Shown here: positions 47,984 through 57,112 of the stretch, piece after piece
How the letters are laid out: each line of letters starts with the position of its first letter
Numbering within the stretch: position 1 is the first letter of the stretch
IMG/VR virus record: IMGVR_UViG_3300007513_000952
Span: 1 to 64,000 of that record
Strand: one strand, 5' to 3'
Length of the DNA: 64,000 nt
DNA from: a virus
Translations under genes and position numbers: made by a program
Notes under the pieces: generated by a model
The model's database searches: none
What the model was told of the DNA's origin: nothing
The model's input: the letters and a program-made list of their open reading frames with translations, nothing else

Positions 47984-50643
47984 GTTACATAGACGCTCTA
48001 TATAAAAAAGACGAAGACAAAATTTACGTAGTAGAACGTGATTCTAAAAAAGGTCGTGTATTTGTAGATTATGATGCTAGGTATGTATTCTATTATCCAG
48101 ACACAAGAGGCAAACATAAATCCATGACTGGTGAAACATTACAAAAAGTACAATGTCGTACATCAAAAGAATTCATTAAAGAGCAACGAATAAGGTCTAA
48201 TAAAACTCTTTATGAACAAGATATCAATCCAGTGTTTAGATGCCTTGAGGAAAATTATTTAGGTAAAGAAACACCCAAGTTAAACGTACTGTTCTTTGAT
48301 ATCGAAGTGGACTTTGATCCTGAAAAGGGTTATGCCACAACTGATGATCCGTTCATGCCCATAACTGCCATAAGTTGTTATATGGAATGGACGGATCAAT
48401 TAGTTACCCTTGCAATTCCACCAAAAACAATTACAATGCAAGAAGCAAAAGTACTCACAGAGAGATTTCCTAATACAATGTTATTCGAAAAAGAAAAAGA
48501 TATGCTTGATGCATTTTTACAATTAGTTGAAGATGCAGATATTTTATCAGGTTGGAACTCAGAAGGATATGACATTCCATACACAGTAGGACGAATACAA
48601 AAAGTTTTAAGCAGTGATGATACAAGACGTTTATGTTTTTGGGGAGAAAAACCTAAAAAAAGAGTATTTGAAAAATACGGTAGAGAACATTTAAGTTATG
48701 ATTTAATTGGCAGAGTACATTTAGATTTATTAGAGTTATATAGAAAATACACATATGAAGAACGTCATAGTTTTAGATTAGATGCAATAGGTGAACATGA
48801 ATTAGGAGAAAAGAAAACTATATATGAAGGATCGTTAGATTCACTTTATAAAAATGACTTTGGTTTGTTTATAGAATATAACAGACAAGACACACACTTA
48901 CTTGCAAAATTAGAAAAGAAATTAAAATTTATAGATTTGGCAAACGAAATAGCACACCAAAATACTGTATTGCTACAAACTACAATGGGTGCAGTTGCAG
49001 TTACAGAACAAGCAATCGTTAACGAAGCACATAGACGTGGCATGATTGTACCAGGTAGAAAATACAGAGAAAAAGACGCTGAACCAATTACGGCGGCAGG
49101 TGCTTATGTGGCAACTCCAAAAAAAGGTATACATGACTGGATAGGATCTATTGATATTAACTCACTATATCCATCTGTTATTAGAGCATTGAACATGGGT
49201 CCAGAAACTATTGTAGGACAAATAAGACCAGTAATAACATCAGCAGAAATAAACAGAGCAAAATTACAAAAAAAATCATTTGCGGCGGCTTGGGATAATC
49301 AATTTGGCAGTTGGGAATATCAAGCAGTAATGAACAAAGATAAAGGTACAGAAATAGTTATAGATTGGGCTGACGGTACTAGTATTAGAATGTCAGCGGC
49401 ACAACTGTATGATTTAGTATTTGAAAGTAACAACAAATGGATGTTAAGTGCCAATGGCACAATATTCACATATGAATTTGAAGCAATTATTCCAGGACTA
49501 CTTAAACGTTGGTATGCTGAACGAAAAGAAATGCAACGTAAAATGCAACAGTCTGGAAGTAACGAAATTGAAAGAGCATATTGGGATAAAAGACAATTAG
49601 TTAAAAAAATTAATTTAAATAGTTTATATGGAGCACTTTTAAATCCTGGTTGTAGATTTTTTGATATACGTATAGGACAATCAGTAACATTAACAGGCAG
49701 ATGCATTACAAAACACATGGCGGCAAAAGTAAATGATATTATTGCAGGCAAATATAATCATACTGGCGAATCTATAATTTATGGAGATACAGATTCAGTT
49801 TATTTTACAGCACATAAAACTTTACAAAATGATATTAACGCAGGTAAAATTGCTTGGAATAAAGAATCAGTAATTGCATTATATGATAAAATTGCAGAGG
49901 AAATGAATACATCTTTTACAGGATTCATGACTAACGCATTTCATTGTCCACATACACGTGGTTCTGTTATTAGAGCAGGTAGAGAACTTGTAGCAATTAA
50001 AGGATTATTCATTACAAAGAAAAGATATGCAGTATTATATTACGACATTGAAGGTGAACGTACAGATAACGCAGGTAAAGAAGGCAAAATGAAAGCTATG
50101 GGATTAGATTTAAAAAGATCTGATACTCCAATATTTGTACAAGATTTTTTAAGTGATATATTATATATGGTATTAACAGGTAAAACAGAAAAACAAGTAT
50201 TAAACAGGATTGGCGAATTTAGATCAGAATTTAAAGCAAGACCTGGTTGGGAAAAAGGATCTCCAAAAAGAGCAAATAATGTTACAAAATATACCGACGA
50301 AGAAAAGAAAAAAGGCAAAGCAAATATGCCAGGACACGTAAGAGCAAGTATGAACTGGAACAACTGTAAACAAATGTATGGTGACAAGTATTCTTTACCT
50401 ATATTAGATGGTGCAAAAGTTATTGTATGTAAACTTAAAAACAATCCATTAAACTATACAAGTATTGCATATCCTACAGATGAATTACGTATTCCAGAAT
50501 GGTTTAAAGAACTACCTTTTGATTCTGAAGCTATGGAACAAACAATATTAAATCAAAAGATAGACAACCTAATAGGTGTATTAAATTGGGACGTACAAAG
50601 TACTGAAACCAGTAATACATTCAACAAACTGTTTGAATTCTAA
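47980..50643 (+). CDS. 43: replicative DNA polymerase, family B (gp43)
   Basis: This gene encodes the phage replicase, 887 residues (T4 gp43 is 898). The exonuclease motifs are LFFDIEVDFDPEKG (DIE), GWNSEGYDIPYTVG and YNRQDTHLL. The polymerase motifs are A, DINSLYPSVIRALN (about residue 392); B, KKINLNSLYGALL (about 543); and C, IYGDTDSVYF (about 601). All catalytic Asp residues are present. It would work with the gene 45 clamp, which follows after one other gene. No frameshift or intein is seen. Confidence 0.98.
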   Translation: MSYIDALYKKDEDKIYVVERDSKKGRVFVDYDARYVFYYPDTRGKHKSMTGETLQKVQCRTSKEFIKEQRIRSNKTLYEQDINPVFRCLEENYLGKETPKLNVLFFDIEVDFDPEKGYATTDDPFMPITAISCYMEWTDQLVTLAIPPKTITMQEAKVLTERFPNTMLFEKEKDMLDAFLQLVEDADILSGWNSEGYDIPYTVGRIQKVLSSDDTRRLCFWGEKPKKRVFEKYGREHLSYDLIGRVHLDLLELYRKYTYEERHSFRLDAIGEHELGEKKTIYEGSLDSLYKNDFGLFIEYNRQDTHLLAKLEKKLKFIDLANEIAHQNTVLLQTTMGAVAVTEQAIVNEAHRRGMIVPGRKYREKDAEPITAAGAYVATPKKGIHDWIGSIDINSLYPSVIRALNMGPETIVGQIRPVITSAEINRAKLQKKSFAAAWDNQFGSWEYQAVMNKDKGTEIVIDWADGTSIRMSAAQLYDLVFESNNKWMLSANGTIFTYEFEAIIPGLLKRWYAERKEMQRKMQQSGSNEIERAYWDKRQLVKKINLNSLYGALLNPGCRFFDIRIGQSVTLTGRCITKHMAAKVNDIIAGKYNHTGESIIYGDTDSVYFTAHKTLQNDINAGKIAWNKESVIALYDKIAEEMNTSFTGFMTNAFHCPHTRGSVIRAGRELVAIKGLFITKKRYAVLYYDIEGERTDNAGKEGKMKAMGLDLKRSDTPIFVQDFLSDILYMVLTGKTEKQVLNRIGEFRSEFKARPGWEKGSPKRANNVTKYTDEEKKKGKANMPGHVRASMNWNNCKQMYGDKYSLPILDGAKVIVCKLKNNPLNYTSIAYPTDELRIPEWFKELPFDSEAMEQTILNQKIDNLIGVLNWDVQSTETSNTFNKLFEF

Positions 50644-50646
50644 ATA
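50641..50646 (+). promoter_or_regulatory. late-type promoter core TAAATA
   Basis: TCTAAATAGT includes the polymerase stop codon and ends 5 bases before ATG 50652. Confidence 0.5.
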
Positions 50647-50651
50647 GTATT

Positions 50652-51449
50652 ATGCTGAGTATAGAAGAAATAAAACTGTTAATTGAAAAACTTGAAAAAG
50701 TAAAAAAAGAAGATTTACAAAAATTAATTGATTCTAATTTAAAAATTCTAAAAAATTTAGCAATAGCTATAGATGCTAATAATAACGAAGAAATTAACAG
50801 ATTAGATAAGACTGTAGAATGGTATAGACTTGATCTGGAACAGAAAATAAAAAAGCCTGTTGTTGACCTGATGTTATATAGAACAATACAAACAAAAATA
50901 TTTCAATTTGCTAAAACCAATATTTACAATAGTTTAGAAATAGGCCCAGGTACAGGAATGTTTTCCAAAGAATTTAGATCATGGAGGAACAATTTCTTTT
51001 TAGAAACAATACCAGAACTAGAACTAAAAATTAGAAGAAGATTTAAACCTCCACATCAAAAATATTTAAAATTTTATACAACACGCAGAACAGAATGTTC
51101 AAATATTCCACAAGGTTCATGCAACTTTGTGTTTAGTTGGGATACCTTTGTATTTTTTACACAAAATCATATACAACAATATCTACATGACATTAAAAGA
51201 GTGTTAATACCGGGTGGTTATGTGTTTATACAATATGCTGATTGCCATTATGATTATGACTTACATCTAGCAAAACGTGGTTATTGGAATTATAATACCA
51301 AAACTGCAATGGAAAAAATTATTAAAGAAGAAGGTTATGAAATTATAGAAATGTTACAATTTAAACCAGGTGCCAATTATGCCATATTTAAAAAACCTGG
51401 TAAACAAAATCCTGCTATATATAAAATTTCTGAAATGACACTTGATTAA
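50652..51449 (+). CDS. SAM-dependent methyltransferase-like protein
   Basis: The 265-residue protein has a helical N-terminus (IEEIKLLIEKLEKVKKEDLQ) and a class I methyltransferase core: NSLEIGPGTGMFSKEFRSW (motif I), CNFVFSWDTFVFFTQNH (motif IV region) and IKRVLIPGGYVFIQYADCHY. The target is unknown; small-molecule or protein methylation is equally possible. It sits between genes 43 and 45, interrupting the usual replication cluster. Confidence 0.78.
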   Translation: MLSIEEIKLLIEKLEKVKKEDLQKLIDSNLKILKNLAIAIDANNNEEINRLDKTVEWYRLDLEQKIKKPVVDLMLYRTIQTKIFQFAKTNIYNSLEIGPGTGMFSKEFRSWRNNFFLETIPELELKIRRRFKPPHQKYLKFYTTRRTECSNIPQGSCNFVFSWDTFVFFTQNHIQQYLHDIKRVLIPGGYVFIQYADCHYDYDLHLAKRGYWNYNTKTAMEKIIKEEGYEIIEMLQFKPGANYAIFKKPGKQNPAIYKISEMTLD

Positions 51450-51470
51450 TATATGAATAACCTATATAAT
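51442..51470 (+). promoter_or_regulatory. sigma70-type promoter TTGATT-N17-TATAAT
   Basis: TTGATT (51442-51447) and TATAAT (51465-51470) are 17 bases apart. The -10 ends 8 bases before ATG 51479, so the clamp message should be leaderless or nearly so. Confidence 0.75.
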
Positions 51471-51478
51471 AAAGCACT

Positions 51479-52216
51479 ATGATAGATATCTTGAAAGACA
51501 TTGTCAAGCATACGCATGGCTTGGGATTTTTAGATCTTGTTAAAATTACTGGAGACAGTAACGAGACTGTCATTGATTCAATGGCAGAAGACAGATCAGT
51601 TATCTTGCAAGGATCTTTTCACAAACCACAATCAGAAATGGTTGGTACTTTTGGTATGCCACAGTTAGGCAAACTAGATATTCACTTGAAGTGCCCAGAA
51701 TATAAAGAAAAAGCAAAAATAACTGTACTCAAAGGAACTAGGAATGGCGCTGAAGTGCCAACAGGTATTCATTTTGAAAATGAAAAAGGTGACTTTAAGA
51801 ACGATTACAGATTTATGAATGCTGAAATTATCAACGAGAAACTTAAAACAGTTAAATTTAAAGGTGTTAAGTGGGACGTTGAAATTGAACCAAGTGTGGC
51901 AAGTGTACAAAGATTTAACTTTCAGTCAGTAGCAAATACAGAACACAATTCTTTTGTTGTTAGAACAGAGAATGGTAACCTGGTATTCACATTTGGTGAT
52001 CAAGCATCACACGGTGGAGAATTTGTTTTTGCAAACGGAATGAATGGAACTCTAAACAAAGGATGGAGTTGGCCTGTAGCACAGGTATTGCAAATACTGA
52101 AACTCTCTGATTCGGCAAAAGTTATGTTGCATTTTTCTAACGAAGGTGCAATGATGATTTCTGTTGATTCAGGACTTGGCAAGTATCAATATATTATTCC
52201 AGCTCAGGCGCAATAA
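51479..52216 (+). CDS. 45: sliding clamp (gp45-like)
   Basis: This protein forms the trimeric DNA clamp that holds gp43 on DNA and, in T4, also activates late transcription with gp33 and gp55. It has 245 residues (T4 gp45 has 228), consistent with a two-domain clamp subunit: ILQGSFHKPQSEMVGTFGM, KLDIHLKCPEYKEKAKITVL, TENGNLVFTFGDQASHGGEF and a C-terminal SGLGKYQYIIPAQAQ. The promoter and position next to gene 43 support the call. The absence of conserved catalytic motifs makes the assignment family- and context-based. Confidence 0.85.
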   Translation: MIDILKDIVKHTHGLGFLDLVKITGDSNETVIDSMAEDRSVILQGSFHKPQSEMVGTFGMPQLGKLDIHLKCPEYKEKAKITVLKGTRNGAEVPTGIHFENEKGDFKNDYRFMNAEIINEKLKTVKFKGVKWDVEIEPSVASVQRFNFQSVANTEHNSFVVRTENGNLVFTFGDQASHGGEFVFANGMNGTLNKGWSWPVAQVLQILKLSDSAKVMLHFSNEGAMMISVDSGLGKYQYIIPAQAQ

Positions 52217-53667
52217 TGACAGAAAATAAAAGGCAAGAACATTTAGGAGATTTTAATCGAAATTTTGCAGTGTTCTTGCCTGCTATTTCCAATTTTTTTA
52301 ATACATTTATATCCAGACAAAGAGTTACTAAAGGTACTCATATTCCAACAGAAAGAATTCCAAAAGGTTTAGACAGAGGAGTTGAAGGTTTAAACTTTAT
52401 TAATCCAGACGAAGGTTACTTTACATATCCAACTGCATTATATTCAGCAGGACACGCTTGTTTAGATATGGATAAAGTTACAGACAGAGATTCTATGTGT
52501 GTTAATAGAGATCGAAAATTTAGTACAATAGTAGGCGACTCTGGTGGATATCAGATAGCAAAAGGTGTTATACAATTTGATTGGAAAGATTTTGAAGGTA
52601 ACAAAGCAAATAAAGTTAGATCTAACATATTAAATTGGTTAGAACTTATTGCAGACTGGTCAATGACATTAGATGTACCTACATGGGCGGCAGATGATTT
52701 AAACAGAGGCAAATCAGGATTAAACAGTTTCCAAGATTGTTTAGATGCTACAAAATTTAATAATGATTATTTCCAAAAAAATAGATTAGGACAAACAAAA
52801 TTTTTAAATGTACTACAAGGTGATGATTGGGAGACTGGAACAATTTGGTATGATCAAATGAAAAAATACGAGTTTGAAGGTTGGGCATTTGGTGGTATTA
52901 ATATGTGTGATATGGAAATACTACTTAAAAGACTAATTGTAATGAGAGATGAAAAGCAATTAGATGGCAAAGATTGGATTCACGTATTAGGAACATCACA
53001 ATTAGATTGGGCTTGTTTCTTAACTGCAATACAAAGACAACTAAGAAAACATATCAATCCAAACGTTACAATAAGTTTTGATTCGGCATCTGCATTTTTA
53101 TCAACTGCAAACGGTTTAGTTTATACACAAAATACATTTACTCCAAGTAGATTCTCATTTATTATGGATAAAGCACCAGATGACAAAAAAATGAAAGGTT
53201 CAGATATACCTTTTCCATTCCACAGTCAAATTGGAGATAGATTAACAATGGGAGATGTTTGTTGGTATGGTGAAGGCGACCTAAATAAAAACAACAAAGA
53301 AAGTACAACTTCCTGGGATAGTTTCAGTTATTGTTTAATGATGGCTCATAATGTATACAATCAAATCAAAGCAGTACAAGTAGCAAATGATTTAAACGAT
53401 ATTGAAAGCATAAAATATAAACCACAAGTAGGACATTGGAGGAAAACAAAAGGATCAGATACAACCGATGAAATGAGTAATTTTGTTCCAAGAAATATAT
53501 TATATTTCAATACACTTGTAGAAGAAGTATTCACATCAGAGAATCCCATGGAAGTTATCAATAATGCTAGACCATTTTTAGCAGATATAAGAGGAACACG
53601 TTGGGCAAGACATACAGGTGGTGGTAAAGGTAAAAACAACTTTAGTTCATTATTTGAAGGAGGATAA
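52216..53667 (+). CDS. tRNA-guanine transglycosylase-like protein, DpdA-type
   Basis: Enzymes of this superfamily swap guanine for a 7-deazaguanine in tRNA (TGT) or DNA (DpdA). The 483-residue protein starts on the clamp stop (TAATG). It has TIVGDSGGYQIAKGVIQFDW, where DSGGYQ matches the TGT DSGGFQ motif, a VLQGDDWETGTIWYDQM segment as in TGT LQG, GWAFGGINMCDMEILLKR (like GG..G), and NVTISFDSASAFLSTANG with the second Asp. The zinc-binding Cys cluster of TGT is not evident. With FolE and QueD nearby, modification of phage DNA with a preQ0-type base is likely. Confidence 0.82.
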   Translation: MTENKRQEHLGDFNRNFAVFLPAISNFFNTFISRQRVTKGTHIPTERIPKGLDRGVEGLNFINPDEGYFTYPTALYSAGHACLDMDKVTDRDSMCVNRDRKFSTIVGDSGGYQIAKGVIQFDWKDFEGNKANKVRSNILNWLELIADWSMTLDVPTWAADDLNRGKSGLNSFQDCLDATKFNNDYFQKNRLGQTKFLNVLQGDDWETGTIWYDQMKKYEFEGWAFGGINMCDMEILLKRLIVMRDEKQLDGKDWIHVLGTSQLDWACFLTAIQRQLRKHINPNVTISFDSASAFLSTANGLVYTQNTFTPSRFSFIMDKAPDDKKMKGSDIPFPFHSQIGDRLTMGDVCWYGEGDLNKNNKESTTSWDSFSYCLMMAHNVYNQIKAVQVANDLNDIESIKYKPQVGHWRKTKGSDTTDEMSNFVPRNILYFNTLVEEVFTSENPMEVINNARPFLADIRGTRWARHTGGGKGKNNFSSLFEGG

Positions 53668-54839
53668 TGCAAGATAATTTTTGCGTAATGCCGTTTGTAC
53701 ACGCATTTGTTACATCTAACATCATAAGTCCTTGTTGTGCCTATACTACACCACTCAAATTTAATTCAAAAAAACAATATTGGGCTTCTGAACAACTCAA
53801 AACAATTCAACAAAATATGTTGAGCAACACACGTGACGCAGGTTGCAGAGTTTGTTGGAAAAAAGAAGACAGAGGGTATAGCAGTTTAAGACAACATAGT
53901 AATCAAATTTACAAAGAACACATAGACTCAATTAAAAGCAACAGTATTGATAAGCAACCATACTATCTTGATTTACGTTTAGGAAACTTATGTAACCTTA
54001 AATGTAGAATGTGTGTAAGTGAATGGAGCAGTCAAATTGCAGGAGAGATATTAGATAATCCTAATGAAGACTGGATAGACACACCTAAACAAAAAATAAT
54101 TGAATTGGACGACGACTCATGGAAACTATTAGATAATTGGATTCCGTTTGTAAGACGTGTGTTCATGACTGGCGGAGAACCAACAATTATAAAACGTAAC
54201 TTAGATTATATTGATAAAATTGTAGAATCAGGATATAGTAAAAATGTTGAACTTATTTTTACAACAAACGCCACAAATATAAATCAAAAATTTATAGAAA
54301 TTAGTAAGAAATTTAAGAGTGTTAGTTTTAATGTATCAATAGATGCAGTTGGTAATTTAGCAAATTATATTAGACATCCTAGTAATTGGAAAACTATTAA
54401 AAATAATTTACAAAACATTAATAAAAACGGTGTTGGAGTATCTTTTAACACAACTATACAATGGTTAAACATGACAAGATTAAATGAGATATTTGATTAC
54501 ATTGAAAATTGCAATATTGATTTTGGTGGTATTTGGTTTCAATTGGTTACTGATCCATATTATCTTGATTCAATATATGCTCCAAATTTTATGAAAAAAA
54601 AATGTATTAACGATATAGAAGAATTTTTACATAGACCTTTTTTAAATAATCCAAAATTTAATAACATTCTTTTTGGTGAATTAAAGCAAAGTCTAATACA
54701 AACAAAGAACTTTTTGAGTAAAAACTTTAACAATGTAAAATATACAGATGAGTTTTTAAAAAGGATGGAAATACTTGATAGATTAAGAAACCAAAATCTA
54801 TTTGAGGTATTACCAGAATTAAAACAGATAGGAGAATAA
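53667..54839 (+). CDS. twitch/SPASM-type radical SAM protein (2 of 4)
   Basis: The 390-residue protein begins on the TGT-like stop, after GGAGG. The N-terminal cluster FCVMPFVHAF, ISPCCAYTTP and GCRVCWKKED is followed by the cluster motif CNLKCRMCVSEW (about residue 108), VFMTGGEPTIIKR for SAM, and SFNVSIDAVGNLANYIRHPS. The set of four relatives differs mainly in the C-terminal third. Its close coupling to the TGT/DpdA-like gene suggests that it may act in the same modification, but it is not a QueE. Confidence 0.9.
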   Translation: MQDNFCVMPFVHAFVTSNIISPCCAYTTPLKFNSKKQYWASEQLKTIQQNMLSNTRDAGCRVCWKKEDRGYSSLRQHSNQIYKEHIDSIKSNSIDKQPYYLDLRLGNLCNLKCRMCVSEWSSQIAGEILDNPNEDWIDTPKQKIIELDDDSWKLLDNWIPFVRRVFMTGGEPTIIKRNLDYIDKIVESGYSKNVELIFTTNATNINQKFIEISKKFKSVSFNVSIDAVGNLANYIRHPSNWKTIKNNLQNINKNGVGVSFNTTIQWLNMTRLNEIFDYIENCNIDFGGIWFQLVTDPYYLDSIYAPNFMKKKCINDIEEFLHRPFLNNPKFNNILFGELKQSLIQTKNFLSKNFNNVKYTDEFLKRMEILDRLRNQNLFEVLPELKQIGE

Positions 54840-54840
54840 A

Positions 54841-55038
54841 ATGGCTGGTAAAAACAAAAAATTAAAAAAATTACAAGATCATCATGATTACCTAAATCGA
54901 AAGGTAGATGACCTTACCAAAGACAGAAAAAAAGATAGAAGTGATGAAAGCAAACAACTTTTAATGCGTTTGAAAAAAACCAAACTTGCGATAAAAGATG
55001 CAATCGCTAAAACCAAACAAACATTGACAAAATCTTAG
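54841..55038 (+). CDS. small Lys-rich helical protein (DUF465/YdcH-like)
   Basis: This 65-residue protein is a two-helix bundle: KKLKKLQDHHDYLNRKVDDL then DESKQLLMRLKKTKLAIKDA. The pattern matches DUF465/YdcH proteins. The gene is preceded by GGAG. Function is unknown. It ends just before the next promoter. Confidence 0.72.
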   Translation: MAGKNKKLKKLQDHHDYLNRKVDDLTKDRKKDRSDESKQLLMRLKKTKLAIKDAIAKTKQTLTKS

Positions 55039-55051
55039 GATATGCTATAAT
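55024..55051 (+). promoter_or_regulatory. sigma70 promoter TTGACA-N16-TATAAT
   Basis: TTGACA (55024-55029) and TATAAT (55046-55051) are 16 bases apart, with TATGCTATAAT as an extended -10 region. The ATG at 55050 lies inside the -10, so the real start must be 55059 or later. 55059 would be at about +1 to +2. Confidence 0.8.
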
Positions 55052-55058
55052 GTTAACA

Positions 55059-55595
55059 ATGAAAAGAACTTATGCAACAGGTATAAAAAAAGATGTTACT
55101 GTGTTTTCTGGATTGGAAATTGAGCATACGCCTGCATATGGCTTACAAACACTATTCATTGCTCGTAATGATTTAACATTTGATCAAATACAAGAAATGG
55201 CTGTAATAACCAATGCTGAAGCAATTTATTATGGTGCAAATAGAAGTTATATGCACAATCAGTATATGCAAGTAGCACAAATTATGAAATTTTTAGAACA
55301 CGGTTATTATGTAACTGTGGAATATCCTTTTGAATTACACCAAATGGTTGGACAAAAATTTGCATTAGTTTGGAAACATCCAAAATTTATTCCGTTCTGT
55401 TCAATTATAATGCCAGATTCAGAAGAAGACTCATCGCTATGTTTTAAAATTGACGATATTGATTTTAACAAAACTAATCCCGGTGTATGGACAATGAGTA
55501 TGAAAGATTTTAAAGATAAAGCAGGATTTACTAAATGGGATCAATATATAAAAGATGAACCAATAGAAGAGAACAAAATATGGTCAATGAAGTAG
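55059..55595 (+). CDS. hypothetical protein downstream of gene 45 region
   Basis: I chose ATG 55059 because the upstream promoter's -10 covers the ATG at 55050. The product (178 residues) starts MKRTYATGIKKDVTVFSGLE, continues HTPAYGLQTLFIARNDLTF and FLEHGYYVTVEYPFELHQMV, and ends WTMSMKDFKDKAGFTKWDQY. It overlaps the next gene by 16 bases. Similar genes are common in marine T4-like phages, in my recollection, but their function is unknown to me. Confidence 0.72.
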   Translation: MKRTYATGIKKDVTVFSGLEIEHTPAYGLQTLFIARNDLTFDQIQEMAVITNAEAIYYGANRSYMHNQYMQVAQIMKFLEHGYYVTVEYPFELHQMVGQKFALVWKHPKFIPFCSIIMPDSEEDSSLCFKIDDIDFNKTNPGVWTMSMKDFKDKAGFTKWDQYIKDEPIEENKIWSMK

Positions 55596-56017
55596 AAGAA
55601 AGAAGAGATCAAGCATTAACGGAAAACTTGAGTAAAGCAAGTAAAATGATATGGGTTACTTTCCGTAAGGAAGGTATGCACAAATACCCAGCGGCATTAG
55701 AAGATCCAAAATTAAAAACAGGTGATGAATATGATGTATCGTTTTTAGGATACCCACATAGACATACGTTCCATTTTAAAGTTGCAATAGAAGTATTCCA
55801 CGACGATAGAGATATTGAATTTATACAATTTCAAAGATGGATTTTAAGTTTATATAGTCAAGGTACATTACAAAACGACTTTAAAAGTTGTGAAATGATG
55901 TCAGATGATTTATACATTCAAATAACAAAAAAATATCCTGGCAGAAAAATTGAAATAGATGTTTCTGAAGATGGAGAAAACGGATCACACGCAGTATATG
56001 AAAGAAATAACGTTTAA
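55580..56017 (+). CDS. hypothetical protein
   Basis: The 145-residue protein begins MVNEVEERRDQALTENLSKA and has WVTFRKEGMHKYPAALEDPK, DEYDVSFLGYPHRHTFHFKV and KYPGRKIEIDVSEDGENGSH. Its clean overlaps on both sides indicate a three-gene unit (55059-56318) that is co-translated. I judged it not to be RegA. No family name can be given. Confidence 0.72.
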   Translation: MVNEVEERRDQALTENLSKASKMIWVTFRKEGMHKYPAALEDPKLKTGDEYDVSFLGYPHRHTFHFKVAIEVFHDDRDIEFIQFQRWILSLYSQGTLQNDFKSCEMMSDDLYIQITKKYPGRKIEIDVSEDGENGSHAVYERNNV

Positions 56018-56318
56018 AGAAAAAAGAGCAACAACAAGAATGGGTTACCTACCAATTGGTGGAGGTGGACTTAATGCTTCATATACTTTTGTTGATGCAG
56101 TAGCAAATATATGCACTACCGCAGGTAATTTAGGTATGAAATATGGCAAAGATTTCATTTGGGCATATCACGGATATGACAATGAAGACGATGACTGTGT
56201 TACATTAATGGTGAAAGAAGACAAGTATGAAACTTTTTTACATTTAGCACTACAAAACTCACACAGAATTAAACACACCGTTAACGGCACAATCAAACTA
56301 ACAAAGGAGAGAGCATGA
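55998..56318 (+). CDS. hypothetical protein
   Basis: I chose ATG 55998 (106 residues) over an upstream in-frame ATG at 55959. Features are MKEITFKEKRATTRMGYLPI, GGGGLNASYTFVDAVANICT and a YGKDFIWAYHGYDNEDDDCV acidic stretch. The end (GTIKLTKERA) overlaps the next gene by ATGA. Nothing identifies its role. Confidence 0.68.
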   Translation: MKEITFKEKRATTRMGYLPIGGGGLNASYTFVDAVANICTTAGNLGMKYGKDFIWAYHGYDNEDDDCVTLMVKEDKYETFLHLALQNSHRIKHTVNGTIKLTKERA

Positions 56319-56554
56319 CTAAACTATACGAAGTGAAGATAGAACTTACTGAAAAAATTAAGACACACAAAACCGAGTACATAAAAGCAGAATCAAAACA
56401 TGAAGCGATGGAGAAGGTCGAAGGATTCGTTACAGACCAATATGTCAAAGATAACGACTTCAACTACACTGACGCCAATGCCATCAGCGCCAAACCAATC
56501 AGTGAGAGGGACTTCTCAAATGACAGGATCGGACTGCCATCAGACAACACATAA
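56315..56554 (+). CDS. small hypothetical protein of unusually high GC
   Basis: This 79-residue protein begins TKLYEVKIELTEKIKTHKTE and ends SERDFSNDRIGLPSDNT. Its second half uses many C- and G-ending codons (for example 56400-56555) unlike any neighbour. This may be recent transfer or a retained signal on the DNA. An excellent ribosome site (AAGGAGG) for the next gene starts at its stop codon. Confidence 0.7.
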   Translation: MTKLYEVKIELTEKIKTHKTEYIKAESKHEAMEKVEGFVTDQYVKDNDFNYTDANAISAKPISERDFSNDRIGLPSDNT

Positions 56555-56563
56555 GGAGGCAAG

Positions 56564-57094
56564 ATGAGAGTACCATATGTAAATTTTAAAACAAGAATAG
56601 GCGATAACGACGCAGTAGGTGGTTGTACATTTATTGGAGGTGAATGGAAAGAAGTAGATACTACAGAAATATTTGACAATAAAAAAGTCGTTGTATTTGC
56701 ACTTCCAGGAGCATTTACACCAACTTGTTCATCACAACAAGTACCAGGATATGAAAAAATGTATGATGAAATTAAAGCACAAGGTATAGATGAAGTTTAT
56801 TGCTTATCAGTAAATGATGCATTTGTAATGAATGCTTGGTTTAAAGATGAAAAAATTACAAAAGTTAAACCAATCGGCGATGGTGAAGGTGCATTTACAC
56901 AAGGTATGGGTATGCTTGTGAATAAACCTGGACAAGGTTTTGGCATGAGGTCTTGGAGATACTCAATGCTTGTTGATAACGGAGAAGTTGTTAAACAATT
57001 TATTGAACCGGGTAAAAACGACGCTAGTGATGACAACGATCCGTTTGAGGTTTCTGACGCTAAAACAATGTTAAATTATTTGAAGGGTGCATAA
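56564..57094 (+). CDS. peroxiredoxin (Prx5-type)
   Basis: Peroxiredoxins reduce peroxides with a Cys. The 176-residue protein has VVVFALPGAFTPTCSSQQVP (peroxidatic Cys in PTCS), EVYCLSVNDAFVMNAWF (second Cys) and a YSMLVDNGEVVKQFIEPG region, matching Prx5 family. All active-site residues (Thr, Cys) are visible; Arg is in MRSWRYSML. The AAGGAGG site is the strongest here, so it is probably made in bulk. A role in protecting infection from oxidative stress is inferred. Confidence 0.93.
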   Translation: MRVPYVNFKTRIGDNDAVGGCTFIGGEWKEVDTTEIFDNKKVVVFALPGAFTPTCSSQQVPGYEKMYDEIKAQGIDEVYCLSVNDAFVMNAWFKDEKITKVKPIGDGEGAFTQGMGMLVNKPGQGFGMRSWRYSMLVDNGEVVKQFIEPGKNDASDDNDPFEVSDAKTMLNYLKGA

Positions 57095-57100
57095 GTCATC

Positions 57101-57106
57101 TAAATA
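57101..57106 (+). promoter_or_regulatory. late-type promoter core TAAATA
   Basis: ATCTAAATAACATGA ends 6 bases before ATG 57113. It is the only promoter visible for the five-gene operon 57113-62171. Confidence 0.5.
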
Positions 57107-57112
57107 ACATGA

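Noticed and set aside
55998-56318. RegA translational repressor
   Set aside because: The gene has about the right size and lies near gene 45, but its sequence does not follow T4 RegA.
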